From Zoroaster sp. YZ-2022 (taxonomy: Eukaryota > Echinodermata > Asteroidea > Forcipulatida > Zoroasteridae), in the NCBI GenBank assembly GCA_029582265.1, contig CM055817.1, forward strand, positions 28,514,258-28,578,257: a DNA stretch of 64,000 bases, in the 5' to 3' direction. The notes under the pieces were generated by a model, which saw only the letters and a program-made list of their open reading frames with translations, was not told the origin of the DNA and did no database searches. Of the stretch, positions 21,883 to 34,334 are shown piece by piece (within the stretch, counting starts at the first letter, position 1; each line of letters opens with the position of its first letter). The position numbers and the translations under genes are program-made.

Positions 21883-22129
21883 TAGGTTTTCCTGGCCAAT
21901 TTCAAAACATTCAAATTCACACCGTTTTTACTGATCCGATCAATTCAGGGCTGCTTTTTCTATACTGATGCGTTCAAATTAATTTCCAATCAGTCATTAT
22001 TTCGTTCCCGTCATTTACAACTGCGATAAGTTAATTCTATTTCGTCTTTCAGCATTCATATCTATAATTATCTCATCCTGAAATTGGATGTTTCGCATCA
22101 TTTTGCGATTGATGCAGTCACATTAACAA
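21883..22129. mobile_element. Solo left end of the TAGGTTTTCC transposon family
   Basis: TAGGTTTTCCTGGCCAATTT preceded by TA, followed by 'aatttc/gcg' subterminal words. No matching right end was found before 23100. The copy is interrupted by the MITE at 22130 and may be truncated. Confidence 0.6.
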
Positions 22130-22882
22130 GGGTTGTTCTTAAACCCCCTCAACCCCCACGACCCACGACCCCTCGACCCCCACGACGTACGCGCGCTCAG
22201 AATCATATCGTATCCCAAATCGGAATCTGTGTTCGAATACGGCCCAATTAGAATGCCCGCTGCACTCCCGTACTATTATACTGAAAGTGAACAAACGGAG
22301 CTCCGGAGGATCGAATGGACAGCAAGAGTCACAATGTGCGCATGCCAGTTTGTGATGTAATGCTTATTGACCAATCAGGATGCCGGAAAGCCATGCGGCC
22401 GTCTTAGAAGCGATATCTTTCTAATTCTACGACCGTAATGAGTTGTAGGAAGAACATTGCCAAAAACTGCGCCCTCACCCAACTAGCAAAAATCCGACAT
22501 AAGTATGCAATTTTTTTGATAGAATATGAAATTATCTACTCGGGAATGGTATAATTTGGCTTGTGGCAGCATTATAAATTCGTTGATTTCGCGACGACAG
22601 GTCGTCATGCAGCAAACGGCGCAACAGGCTAGCGAGCTAGCCATTTTCGAACTCGGGCCGTAAACAGGTTCCCATTTGGGATACAATTTGATTCTGGCGC
22701 AGGCCGGCCAGCCATGCGACATGCTTGCGCATGGGCATTGCGAAATACATACATACAGTCGTACTGCACTGGTGAATTCCGCGAGTACGTGTGCTTCGTT
22801 TATATGAGCGTACGTCGCCGTGGGGTCGAGGGGTCGTGGGTCGTGGGGGTCGTGGGGGTCGAGGGGGTTTAAGACCAACCCC
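22130..22882. mobile_element. Long-TIR non-autonomous element (753 bp)
   Basis: The outer ~75 bp form inverted repeats made of 'cacgaccc/ccctcgaccc' words (left 22130-22205, right 22815-22882). Further matching blocks lie inside ('gtatcccaaat', 'acggcccaatt' against 'acggcccgag'). Flanked by ATTAACAA and ATTAATAA, an 8-bp duplication with one mismatch, which suggests hAT- or P-type integration. No transposase. Confidence 0.8.
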
Positions 22883-23295
22883 ATTAATAATCATCGATGC
22901 GCAAAGGAATTTGTCGAAGTTTGCTATTTTCGCTTTCGTTTATGGGCAATCAGTTTCATCTTAAGAGTATTCAAACGTGCCCTTCACAAATTTCAGTGAG
23001 TTTTCTGATGACTTGTGTTATGAAAGTCACTAAGGCCTATCTGTTTTTGAAACTTCTTCTTTTGTGTCACTATCCAATTTCTAGATTTTTATTATAATGT
23101 CAACAAAAATTGAAATACCAGACAAGAATCTGCGTATCCCTACGGGGTCATCTTGCATAACAGATTTGTTACCCTTTGTAATATTTCTACGTCATTCTTT
23201 CACCTTTTACCCAAAGTTTGACTTTTTGCTTTTGGTTGGTTTTTGTATTTTGCGCTTTCTTTAGCCTACATACAATCTCTTGACGCGCTTGGTAA
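22883..23295. other. Non-coding interval
   Basis: May continue the transposon copy interrupted by the MITE at 22130 ('gcgcaaaggaatttgtcg'). No gene seen. Confidence 0.45.
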
Positions 23296-23520
23296 ATGAG
23301 AATCCGTCCTAAAATTCCACACCTAGGTATGAGATTACAACGACACATTTTGGAGGGCAGAGTGGCAGGGACAAGAAAAAGGGGACGACAGCGACTAAAG
23401 TGGATCACAAAATATCAAGGAATGGATGGGGATGTAATACAGGGAGTGTGTGAGGACGTCACAGGACCGCGCCCTATGGAAAACCATGGCAGCTGACCTC
23501 CTGGCAGGACATGGCACATA
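23296..23520 (+). pseudogene. 3' fragment of an RTE-like reverse transcriptase ORF
   Basis: Reads 'LEGRVAGTRKRGRQRLKWI', the common C-terminal pattern G-x-R-x-x-G-R-x-x-x-x-W of endonuclease-reverse transcriptase ORFs. A frameshift near 23455 follows, then 'QDRALWKTMAADLLAGHGT' and a stop. 5'-truncated. Confidence 0.65.
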
Positions 23521-23540
23521 GACAGAGTTCTGCAAAGAAC

Positions 23541-23651
23541 GTCCAGTTCTTTTCAGAATTAATTACTCAATAGAGAATTTCACATGGTGTCACCACAATT
23601 AGTCTTGCTTATCCTCTTCACCATGCAAAGCTACGAGTTTTACCTATTACT
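23541..23651 (+). repeat. Dispersed 'acatggtgtcacc' repeat, copy A
   Basis: Similar to 24687-24799 and 51073-51186: 'ccagttcttttcagaa', 'cacatggtgtcacc', 'caattagtctt', 'accatgcaaagctac'. It directly follows the RT fragment, and its 5' part (the 'cgaaacgtcgag' block) is missing. Confidence 0.75.
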
Positions 23652-24464
23652 GACACAATGATGCGGGCTAATAGATTTGAAGACCCATTGCCCTGACCTA
23701 GGAATAACAAAAAATGTTTTTGCCATTGTAGAAGGATATCTAGAAAGTACACTTACAAGAATCTCAGATTTTCAAGACCATAAAATAAACCGGAATCAAA
23801 CTCCTGGATCCCGTTGCTGGCAAGCGATCTATGTAGTGAAAAAACAGATTTTTAACCAATAATATTTCAGTTTTAATTTTAATAACATCCCTTTGGAAAT
23901 GCATGACATGTTTTGGCAGTCATGTTACAAAGTTTACATAATATAGGCCTATAATGATGACTGTTCAAGATGGGAAATGTTGTGGTTGATTTTCGCTATA
24001 TCTAGTTGATATTGACAAACTTAAAAAATGTTTGATTTCTTTGAGCAGTTGTTAAAGGGAATTAAGGAATTATTATCTAAAATCTTACCAGACATGTATC
24101 AATAATCATGTACATGTAGCCTAGGCTTATCATCAGAAAATATTTCGTCTGAATCGCTCCCATCTTAGAGAGAACAGCAAATTTTTGTAAAACATAAATA
24201 CATATAACAGTTTTGTTCGTTACCTTTTTTACGTGAATACCTATTATTAAGAAAATGTTCACAGGTTTGTTTTTTGATATTTTTGTTAAAATGCAGAGGG
24301 TTGAACTTAACTTGCGTTAGGCCGCCGAAAAGTCTCCGGTTTGTGACCACAAGCTCGGCTTCAAAATTGCTTTATGTTTGTTTGTTGGGGTGTTGGGGTG
24401 TTTGTTTGTTTGTTGTTGTTTTTTGCCAACCAGTTGAGTGCGTGATACATATATACCCGGTTAT
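23652..24464. other. Non-coding interval
   Basis: No coding or repeat structure recognised apart from T/G-rich runs near 24370-24420. Confidence 0.45.
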
Positions 24465-24610
24465 TGGAACCAGACCAAATTTCCCATACACAAAGTATAG
24501 TGGCTATAAATCAAGAAAGGCCTCACAAATCAGGCGAACGTTCATACTCCTATTTTTTTTTAAAGGGTCGTTTAAAACAGCGCGGCAGAATGCCAATCGA
24601 TCCAGCAAAT
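24465..24610 (+). repeat. Dispersed repeat, copy 2 (first copy at 12425)
   Basis: Matches 12425-12570 over about 145 bp in the same orientation ('tttcccatacacaaagtat', 'gaacgttcatac', 'ccaatcgatccagcaaa'). Confidence 0.7.
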
Positions 24611-24651
24611 TTTAGCTGCAATTAGACATCGTCTCATAGCAAAACAAACAG

Positions 24652-24799
24652 AGGAAGATCAGAGCATACTGATCGAAACGTCGAGTTGTACCTCCAGTTC
24701 TTTTCAGAACTAATTACTACTCAATTGAGATTCCACATGGTGTCACCGCAATTAGTCTTACTTATCATCCTCACCATGCAAAGCTACAAGTTTTACCTA
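24652..24799 (+). repeat. Dispersed 'acatggtgtcacc' repeat, copy B
   Basis: Nearly identical to 51039-51186, including the 5' block 'gatcagagcatactgatcg' followed by 'aaacgtcgagttgtacc'. Such 'cgaaacgt' blocks often sit at the 3' side of Penelope-like elements; that assignment is inference. Confidence 0.8.
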
Positions 24800-24850
24800 G
24801 AAAACAGAAAACTAAAAATGCCGTTGCGCGGGTCTGATGTCACGTGCGCA

Positions 24851-25029
24851 CAGCGGCGGCACCAGACCTGTTAAACTGGGGAGGGGGGGCAAGCTTTAAT
24901 GTAATTTTGTACTGCTGAAAAAGCATTGACTTACCATCGGGAAAAAAATGGGGGCGGGGGGGGCAAATTGGGGAGCAAAGAAAGTAACCGGGGGAATTTT
25001 CCCCCCCCCCCCCCGTAGCGCCGCCGCTG
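24851..25029. mobile_element. hAT-type MITE with perfect 8-bp target duplication
   Basis: Starts CAGCGGCGGC and ends GCCGCCGCTG. Flanked on both sides by CGTGCGCA (24843-24850 and 25030-25037). The interior has G- and C-runs ('ggggaggggggg', 'cccccccccccccc'). 179 bp, non-coding. The 8-bp duplication and CAG...CTG ends fit hAT. Confidence 0.85.
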
Positions 25030-25085
25030 CGTGCGCAGAGACCAGAAACCAGACTTTTTGTTGGCCTTACTAGATAAATTCTATT

Positions 25086-25741
<656 letters not shown>

Positions 25742-26819
25742 AAGAGTATACCGTACCTAATGTCCGGGTATAACAGCAATAATCAGAAAATCATAGTGTG
25801 TCATCCAAAAACAAATATACTTAAATCACATGAATAACAAAATTGGAACACTTACAGTTCAATTAAGTATGAGAAGTCTTTGAAGAGCCCAGAAATAAGA
25901 ACACTGAAATTTCCACCCGAAAGGTTTCTACAGTACCGTGTAAAAATAATATGAAAATAAATATAAAATAAAAAATGTAAAATTAATTTAAAATAAAATA
26001 TTAATTATAACAATAACAACACTGCTGCTGTTCATCAAAGTGTTACCATGGCAGCAGCTACAATGCAATGTACCGATACAGAATACTAATGTATTAACCT
26101 TGTTAACCCTATCCGGCCTGTGGAGTGGGTATAAACCAAAAAAAACATCTGCAAAATTGTTTTTATTGTATTTCCTGAGTGCTTCGACTGACTGAAATAT
26201 TCTTTTCATACGGATGCGAGACGTTCTTGATTACCTTGACAGTTTATTGTGAACAGGTATAACTAAATTTCTGCATTTTACTGGTAAACCTACCACTTTT
26301 CTGCCAACTTACAGATGTCTGCTTAAACCCTAACTGATAATAAATAATTACCCATACAGTATTACCCGGGAGCATGCGTGTAAAGAGTACTTGGTCTTTC
26401 CTCTGCTCACTCTTTTATTCCTTATTGTTTTGTTTTAGTCTTGAAGTCTTCCTGTCTTATTATGCGTATGATAACACGCTTCTGAGTAACAGTAATTTAG
26501 TTTACTTTTGTTGTCCCTAACCCACATAATATTGTTGTTATTGTTGTAGATGTTTGTCTGTTTGTTGTCCTTCATCGGATTGCTCGATTTCCCATAATCT
26601 GCATGCTCCCCTGTTACTCATTCTCATCTCTTCATGTCCATCGTGTTCATTTTGCTTATGTAGTTGCCCTTCTAATAATTATATGGTTTGTATTTAATTT
26701 GTGTTTGTGTGTGTATTTTGTGCTTTCATGTCATTTTTCTCAGGTATTTCTATCCGTTTGCTTTGCTCTGTATTTCTGGTTGTATTTATTTTGTTAAGGT
26801 CTAATAAATAATAGGCCTA
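25742..26819. other. Non-coding interval
   Basis: No exon, TIR or RNA gene recognised. Several 'aggcctaat' words occur, as elsewhere in this genome. Confidence 0.5.
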
Positions 26820-27690
26820 ATAATAACTAGAAATTCAGAGTTTGTGAACAAACTCAAGGTGTTCGGAAGTGACGGTAATTGATGTCCTCATCAATTGGGA
26901 TCATTGTTAAAATGTGACTTAAGATTGTTTTCAAAAGCAAGTTGCCTTACTCATTTCAAAGAAATGGCTTTTCGGTATTGGCTTTTTCAACAGCCCTTTC
27001 CATTCGTACAAAAATGACACTGCAGTATTAAGTTAATACGATCTATGGTTTTAGAAATATTGTAGCGCATCCGTTATTGGCTTAAACGCCCAACCACACA
27101 TCTATAAAATATATTTTATCCTGCAAGAGCTTTAGCCTGTGACACCGCAAACGTCCCCGTGAAGACCGCCAGCTGTTTTCCAGTAGATAACGATCTCAGT
27201 CTCTGCGGTTTGTAAACAATGGGCCCCAGAACCACGAGTGTCTGGTGTGTGTTAAGTCAATGGGATTTTGGCCCAGAAAAGGAATTTTGAAGAAAAAAAC
27301 AAATCAAAACTTTGACCTTCCGGTACGACCGGAAGCAAATGTCAGACGATTTTGACGTTAACTTTTCAAATGTTGCCTAAGCCTTGATCTATCAGATCCC
27401 AGATTATGAACATCATAGCTTTAGTATATTTTGATATACAGTCGATAGCAAATGGTCATTTTTAAAACTTAAATGGCTTGTAATTTGATACCTGATGACT
27501 TTACGTAACAACTTCTAGATTCATCTACATGATAAGGTCTTTATATGTGTGAAGTTTCAAGGTTGTGTGAAATTGTTAACTTGCACTTTCGATGTAGAGA
27601 AGAGTTAAGGAGAAGAAGGAGAAGTAAAAAAAAACAAAAAACGGAACAATAACAATAGTTGTTCGGCTGAAAAGCCGAACACCTAATAAT
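26820..27690 (+). mobile_element. Putative non-autonomous element bounded by stem-loops and CTAATAATAA
   Basis: The left boundary 'cctaataataactagaaatt' is followed by a palindrome GAGTTTGTGAACAAACTC and 'ggtgttcgg'. The right boundary is a purine-rich microsatellite-like stretch, an A-rich stretch, a stem-loop and 'cctaataataag'. The inner part resembles other copies ('gtgtgttaagtcaatgggattttgg' near 27245 against 34917 and 46097). No coding capacity. Class unknown. Confidence 0.5.
27657..27684 (+). repeat. Terminal stem-loop (TGTTCGGCT-GAAA-AGCCGAACA)
   Basis: A perfect 9-bp stem closed by a GAAA tetraloop, with two further base pairs after one mismatch. Followed by CTAATAATAA. Confidence 0.8.
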
Positions 27691-27989
27691 AAGATTGGAA
27701 ATACATATTGTAAGACAATGAATATGTCTTTTGCCCATGAAGTGAACATAGAAAGTTATAATGATACGATTAAGCCTACATTAGTGTACTTTTGGGGAAC
27801 AAAAATTAATACTAAAAGTTGGGTCAAGCCTGCATGCTTTTTTTCGTTCTCAGCTAGACCTGGATCCTCACTTTGATTATGACATGCACTCAAGTAAGGA
27901 CCCAACGGGTGAACACGGACCTTCCGTGTCCTCCATGGATATCTTCTGATTTTGACACATTTGAAACCTTGTTTTGACCGTACTTACAG

Positions 27990-30900
27990 AATTGTCACCA
28001 TTTTTACGACGCCAGCGATTAGTACAGGTCACTATGTATTCCAGCTGGATTTTCGTGCCAAAATGGATTTTATTGGCTAACTTTGTCAATTTTGGGGTGC
28101 TGATTTCAAAAAAGTTAGGTACCATTTTTTTTAATGGCGTCTTCAGCCGCCATTTTGAATTTCAAAATGGCCGCCATTTTGAATTATATTTTGGCCTATA
28201 TCTCAACTTATGAGCAATGTAGAAGAGTAAAAATGGTGGCAATACCCATGTTTATGATACCTAGGATTCCATTAACACATTTACCCTACTTGTAACTAAT
28301 TTGGTTAAGCTGCCATCTTGAATTTCAAAATGGCCGCCATATTTAATACACTGTTGCGTATATTTCAACTTGTGAGCGACGTAGAAAAGTAAAAATGGTG
28401 GCAACACCCATGTTTATGATACCTAGGATTCCATTAACACATTTACCTTACTTGTAACTAATTTGGTTCGGCTGCCATCTTGAATTTCAATATGGCCGCC
28501 ATATTAAATACACATTTGTATATATCTCCGCATGTGAGTAACATATAGACGCCCAAAAATTGTCGTAAGGCCCTTGTTTACATAAATTGCAGCCTATCCA
28601 TCAAAAATCTGATTGTTATCTTGGATTACCTGTTCAGTACATCATGCTTTTCTCAGGAAGGGCTATTCAATTTCCATCTGGGGGTCTACTTGGCCTTCAC
28701 CCGGTACCTAGTCAAAGTCGTCTTCTTGGATTGACACATCGTAATCTGTTGTGTTACTGCAGTCACTACACTTACAAAGTGATGTACACGGCAAGTTATT
28801 CTTTAGACAGGAACAATGACTTGTACATTTGCCGCGACATCCACATTTAACAAGTTCAACAACTGCCTGGGGTGCAGGGAGTTCAAGACATTTCTTGGCA
28901 GAAATTGTCCCATCCGATGTGTTTTCCCAGCCATTGTCCGTAAGTAGAGGTATTTTCGGCTGCGGGTTATTATAACTTTTGTTAATCATCGAAATTAGAT
29001 TAGCTCTCTGAATATGTGGTGTTAGTGCACCAAGAGTGGGGGGCAACTTTTCTGCTTCAAGATTCTTGGATTTGAACAGCTCCCATCTCAGCTCCTTGAC
29101 TGTGGTGCATTTGCTGTTCTTGGCATACACTATGCACAAAAAGGTTTCAAGAACATTTGACATGTTGTCCAGGTTGAAACCATCTTCACCAAATTTCTGG
29201 AAAACATCAACTACGTCACAATTTGATTCGAGGCTTAGATAATGCTTTATCCACCTACTCTTGGACATACCGGCAAATTTTCCTCCCCAATCAGCACCAC
29301 TGAAGGCATGGAGACCTAGCAGTCCTTTACTTTTCTCGCTTCCAACTGCTGCACATCTTCCACGGATGTCAATTGTGCGCTTCGCCTTTCCTTTTCCAGT
29401 GATAAAATGAAGCTCCCCTGGAATGTTGTTGGTTGAAAACAAGTCCATTAAGTAAATGAAGACATCTGTATCTGGTGAATAAACATCTATATCTCGGATG
29501 TCTCCGTCAGTCTTAGATGCATCAAGCACATGCATTGGGATCAATGTATCTGCCTCTTCGTGAGAGTGCTCACCAATATTGGAATCAAAGACATTTGGTT
29601 TGTTGGAATATGTTGAGGTTCCATAGACGACAACTACACTCTTGCTGCTATCTGCATAGTCATGAAGTAGAGCTTTCCCCAAGTATTCTGTTAGTTTAGA
29701 CTTTGTTTCATTGTGAGACAGAAGGGTTTTCAGTGGTACTAGTTTGTTATTGGTTTGAGTCTCTGATGTCAAATTTGACCGAGTTGATGCCAGCAGACCT
29801 TTTTGCCACGTGTCTGAGCTTTGAGAGAGTTGTCAATATATCTGTCAAAAATAATGCGTCCTTCATCATAAGCAGATATGATCTTGCGGATGCTTCGAAC
29901 AAAGGTATTCGCAAAGTCAGAGCAGTATACCATCGATGGGCCTTTCTTAATTGATTGGACAACTGCCATGGCATCTATAATGCACACATTGTATCTGCTC
30001 TCCACTCTGATTGATGCATCGGGTGTTAAATTTGCGTCAGATACACTTGTAGGTTCAATGGTGATGTTGCACTCTTCAATGGAATGGACAAAGGCACTCT
30101 TGTCATTTGGGATAAGAAGAAGACCATCTGAGGAGAAGAGTGACCTGGGGATAACAGAAAACTCGAATCTTCCAATTGTCTCACTCAAAGACTGTATCAT
30201 ACTAGGGCGTGACTGCTGCACTACAAGAAATCTTGCCAATAGTTGTCGATCTTCTCTTAACTTAACCAGTTTATTAGCAACTTTACAATGTGTCTTCTTC
30301 TTGCACATGTTGAAGGTCTTCAGCTTAATTTTCTTCTATTGGATCCCAAATTGATTTCTCTGCTGTAGATGCAACCAATCTTTCAGACACAAACTCTTCA
30401 AACTTGTTTGTGCCCTTGTCATCTCTGAGAAGAATGTCTCCCTTTGCAGTTTCTGGCACCTCCATATTAGATGACAAGTTCATGAGATTGATGGCCTTAC
30501 ATAAGAATGGGTTTCCGCCACAGTGTTTGACAATGCCCTCCTTGATCAAGGTTGAATTGTTGGACATGCGAACTGCCATTGAGCCACTCAGCTGATAATG
30601 CTCCTTAGTTGTCGGTTGGCCACATTTCAGAGCTTTCCAGGTTTCTTGGTCAGTGCTCTTCAGCAATTGCATTTGGGCAAGATAAACTGGCACAAGTCGA
30701 ACATATTTGTAGAGATCATGAGCGAAGTAGTACTTGACTTGTTCCTCAAGAGCACCAAGATGAAGCTCCCACTCTCCCTGTCTGCTCGCCCGAATCAAGT
30801 GAATAAACTCTCTACCTGCTTCATATAACTCAGGAGAAATTTTGCCATCTCTCCAAGGTCTTGGTCAAGTGCAGAGTGGAACTGGTCTCTGAAGATTGCA

Positions 30901-33385
30901 TTCACTTCTTCAAAGACACCTTTCATGTCATCTTGTCTGGAATGAAGTTTATTGCGTAGTTCGTGACATTTCAGGTTTATGGTTTCAAAGTTTTCTTGCT
31001 GCGAAGATGCTTCAAAGAGGTCATAGCAAGCCATGACATTGGTCACATGGTACTCTACACCACGCTTAAACCACTTTCCAGTGAAGATTTGGCGGATTGT
31101 CGATGGGGAGTAAAGACCAGCTTCAATGCTGATGGATTCAAGACCACTGTCTTCAAGATACTTTGCGATAGCATGAAGTGAAGCAAAACAAGCATGAACC
31201 TCACCAACTCTCAAAATCCAGTTGGCATTCCCTGTCGAAGATTGTAGTTTCAAAGCCCTCTCATACAAGTCAAGATCAAGTGTTATTACAGTTTTGTGAT
31301 GAGGACCTACAACAAAAGCTGATATCCCTTGAGCAAGACACAACACTGTATAGAGAGCAGTATAATCAGTTGGAGGTCTCCTTAACAAAGGGGCAACAAT
31401 TGCGCTCTGTGTCTTTGGTTGATTCTCTTCTTGTTGTGACTGCATTAACAAAGAGTTAGTAGCTGCCCAAGTCGGCATGATGTCTGTTTTACAACTTTAG
31501 CATACGATTGTGTTGCATGCTGCTCAGAGTCATCCTGGAACTGTAGACTGCTCTTCAAGATTAACATTGCCAGTGACTGAACTCTTATATCTATGACAAA
31601 GGATGCCATAAAACCAAGTCCTGTCATACATCTCATATTTTCTGACAAGATGATCGTAGGAGTGGAATTCAAACTTGTCCACGGTTATTGGCTTGGCTTC
31701 AACAGATGGCGGGTTTTTGAAGGTTGTGCTAACATCTACAGAGTAAATTTCATCAGGGATACAAAGAGGTTCATTAACTAGGACGCGTGTAGCATCATCA
31801 CCATCTTTATCCTTGTTCTGATTAATTATCAGCATTGTACCATGGAGAGTGTTCTGGCCATCTGCAGTGTTCTCTAAGAAGTCAATATTATCTGCGGCAA
31901 AGTAAACAGACTTTCCTTTCACAATAAAGGACGGCAAACAAAACCCACCAGTTGTTTTCATTCGATCAGCAACTCCACAAGCAATACGCTTCTCTATGTT
32001 GACGACTTTCTTGTAGCTAGAACCGATCTGCAGCTGGGAAAGAACATCCACAAGATCCTTACTTCTAGTTTTCTTGTGAACTGCAAGTGCCAATCCAACT
32101 GAAAGTGGTGTTTCAATGCGGTTTCTGAATCTGGTATCTGATAGAGGTTGGTAAGTTGTCTGACGATCTGTTTTGAAGTTTTGCAGTATCTGTTGCGACA
32201 CAAGATTTACTGACTTCTTTGAAGCTTCATCGCGTTTTCCTTTCAAATCTCTGATTTTGGTGCCGAAAAGAACCCATCTGAGGAAGCAGTTCAGCATTGG
32301 TGGAGATTGAAAATCCAGCAGCGATTGGGATCCTGTAAACTTCCACTGGGCATTTGTTGTAAGCTCCTTTCTCAATATATCAGCTGCTTTTGCCAGGCAT
32401 TTGATATCATCTTCTTCATTTTGATGCTCTCGAAGGTCTCTAACAGACATTCCAAGTAGTTTTTCACTTACTACATGATCACTTTCATAATGATGTGATT
32501 TAACAAATTTAGCATCCTCAATGTTTTCACGGATATTAATACTTTTGAGATGCTTTTTATGATGGCTAGAGCCAGGATCGATGTCATTTTCAGTAAGTAA
32601 GAAGACATATTCTTCATTGATCTCATTCATTGTTATGGTAGATTCTGAAGTCAACGAACTTTTGACTGCATTCAAAATGTCAACGTCAGCGATATATTTA
32701 CCAATGTTCGAACTGGACTGTATATCAAGATTTGGAAAGTCTTGCAGTACTTTTCGTTCGTTTTCTCTGAGACAATTTCTGTGATACATTAAATCAAATG
32801 CAGCGCAGTCAGAAGGCTCATTTACGTTGGCTAAAGCTGTTCTAACCTTCTCGTCTTGTGTTCTTGATTCAAAATGGCGGCCAAACTAAATTAGTTACAA
32901 GTAAGGCAAAGGTTTTATTGGAATCCCAGGTATCATAAACATGGGTGTTGCCACCATTTTTACTCTTCTACGTTGCTCACAAGTTGAGATATACGCAAAA
33001 GTGTATTAAATATGGCGGCCATTTTGAAATTCAAGATGGCGGCCGAACCAAATTAGCTACATGTAAGGTAAATGTGTTAATGGAATCCTAGGTATCATAA
33101 ACATGGGTATTGCCACCATTTTTACTCTCCTACATTGCTCATAAGTTGAGATATAGGCCAAAATATAATTTAAAATGGCGGCCATTTTGAAATTCAAAAT
33201 GGCGGCTGAAGACGCCATTAAAAAAAATGGTACCTAACGTTTTTGAAATCAGCACCCCAAAATTGACAAAGTTAGCCAATAAAATCCATTTTGGCACGAA
33301 AATCCAGCTGGATCCAAATATCTGACATATGGACCTGTACTAGATGGTCGAATAATTCCAACCATTTTTACATTCCACGGAGATT
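27990..33385 (-). mobile_element. Long-inverted-repeat unit carrying a PIN-nuclease-like ORF
   Basis: Left arm about 27990-28570 and right arm about 32871-33385 are inverted copies. From the outside in, each shows 'agtacaggtc', 'ccagctggattttcgtgcc', 'ggcgtcttcagccgcc', then two tandem ~155-bp units with 'aaaatggcggccattttgaa', 'catgggt.ttgccaccattttta' and 'atacctaggattcc'. Between them lies one large minus-strand ORF (28708-32870). I see no DDE transposase and could not define a target duplication. The architecture suggests a mobile element; insertion of repeat pairs around an older gene is the alternative. Confidence 0.6.
28708..32870 (-). pseudogene. Large PIN/FEN-like nuclease protein with C-terminal CXC motif (frameshifted)
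   Basis: About 1,390 codons in at least five overlapping frames (32789-31530, 31478-30795, 30798-30325, 30308-29769, 29772-28708), so several frameshifts. Segments in order: 'YHRNCL' near the start (reading is open from 32870); 'YFAADNIDFLENTADGQ' then 'NTLHGTML'; 'LPTWAA'-like 'MPTWAATNSLL'; 'VVGPHHKTVITLDLDLY'; 'GEWELHLGALE'; then a PIN-like part with 'NVCIIDAMAVVQSI', 'IIFDRYIDNSLKAQTR', 'EEADTLIPMHV', 'VYSPDTDVFIYL' and 'GLLGLHAFSGADWGGKF'. It ends in a Cys-rich motif 'CGCRGKCTSHCSCL...CKCSDC' before TAG at 28708. The acidic residues fit a PIN/XPG-type metal site. I recall long invertebrate proteins with 'HAFTGCDT'; function unknown. The 5' end abuts the inverted repeat, so the N-terminus is probably lost. 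Confidence 0.75.
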
Positions 33386-33834
33386 TTACCAGGCTCATAA
33401 ATCATGCATTGGCATTCACTTGGACACCGATTTACTGCAAACAATAAAAAATAAATAAAATGTTAAAGGTACAGTGGTCTAATTGTGATAACAAACTTGC
33501 TTAGAGCTGATGATGGAATCATTCTTCCCTATAAATAATTTCAAGTTCAATTGTGTTTTCCTCAAGTAAACAATTTATGGTCATTATAACAAATCTCACC
33601 AAAGAATTGGGAGAAACATGGTTTTATAGGAAATATGTCCAGAAAAGAATTTATGATGGATCCCGTCCGCATAAATTCTTAAGGCACATATATACGCACT
33701 GTTAAAAAAGTCTTAACAGTCCTTAATATTGGACATTTTACTCTTTAAGGATTAGATACACCTTATACTATAAAGAAACCGCTTGAATTCAAAACCGTAT
33801 TCTAATACCACGAGGGAAACAGACTAATTAGTTT
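33386..33834. other. Non-coding interval
   Basis: No gene or repeat structure recognised before the gap. Confidence 0.45.
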
Positions 33835-34334
33835 NNNNNNNNNNNNNNNNNNNNNNNNNNNNNNNNNNNNNNNNNNNNNNNNNNNNNNNNNNNNNNNNNN
33901 NNNNNNNNNNNNNNNNNNNNNNNNNNNNNNNNNNNNNNNNNNNNNNNNNNNNNNNNNNNNNNNNNNNNNNNNNNNNNNNNNNNNNNNNNNNNNNNNNNNN
34001 NNNNNNNNNNNNNNNNNNNNNNNNNNNNNNNNNNNNNNNNNNNNNNNNNNNNNNNNNNNNNNNNNNNNNNNNNNNNNNNNNNNNNNNNNNNNNNNNNNNN
34101 NNNNNNNNNNNNNNNNNNNNNNNNNNNNNNNNNNNNNNNNNNNNNNNNNNNNNNNNNNNNNNNNNNNNNNNNNNNNNNNNNNNNNNNNNNNNNNNNNNNN
34201 NNNNNNNNNNNNNNNNNNNNNNNNNNNNNNNNNNNNNNNNNNNNNNNNNNNNNNNNNNNNNNNNNNNNNNNNNNNNNNNNNNNNNNNNNNNNNNNNNNNN
34301 NNNNNNNNNNNNNNNNNNNNNNNNNNNNNNNNNN
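33835..34334. other. Assembly gap (500 N)
   Basis: Exactly 500 N. It begins beside a dispersed repeat that also occurs at 45345. Confidence 0.99.

Noticed and set aside
24652..24710. Hammerhead ribozyme at 'ctgatcgaaac'
   Set aside because: The CUGANGA core with a stem II is absent; only a superficial resemblance.
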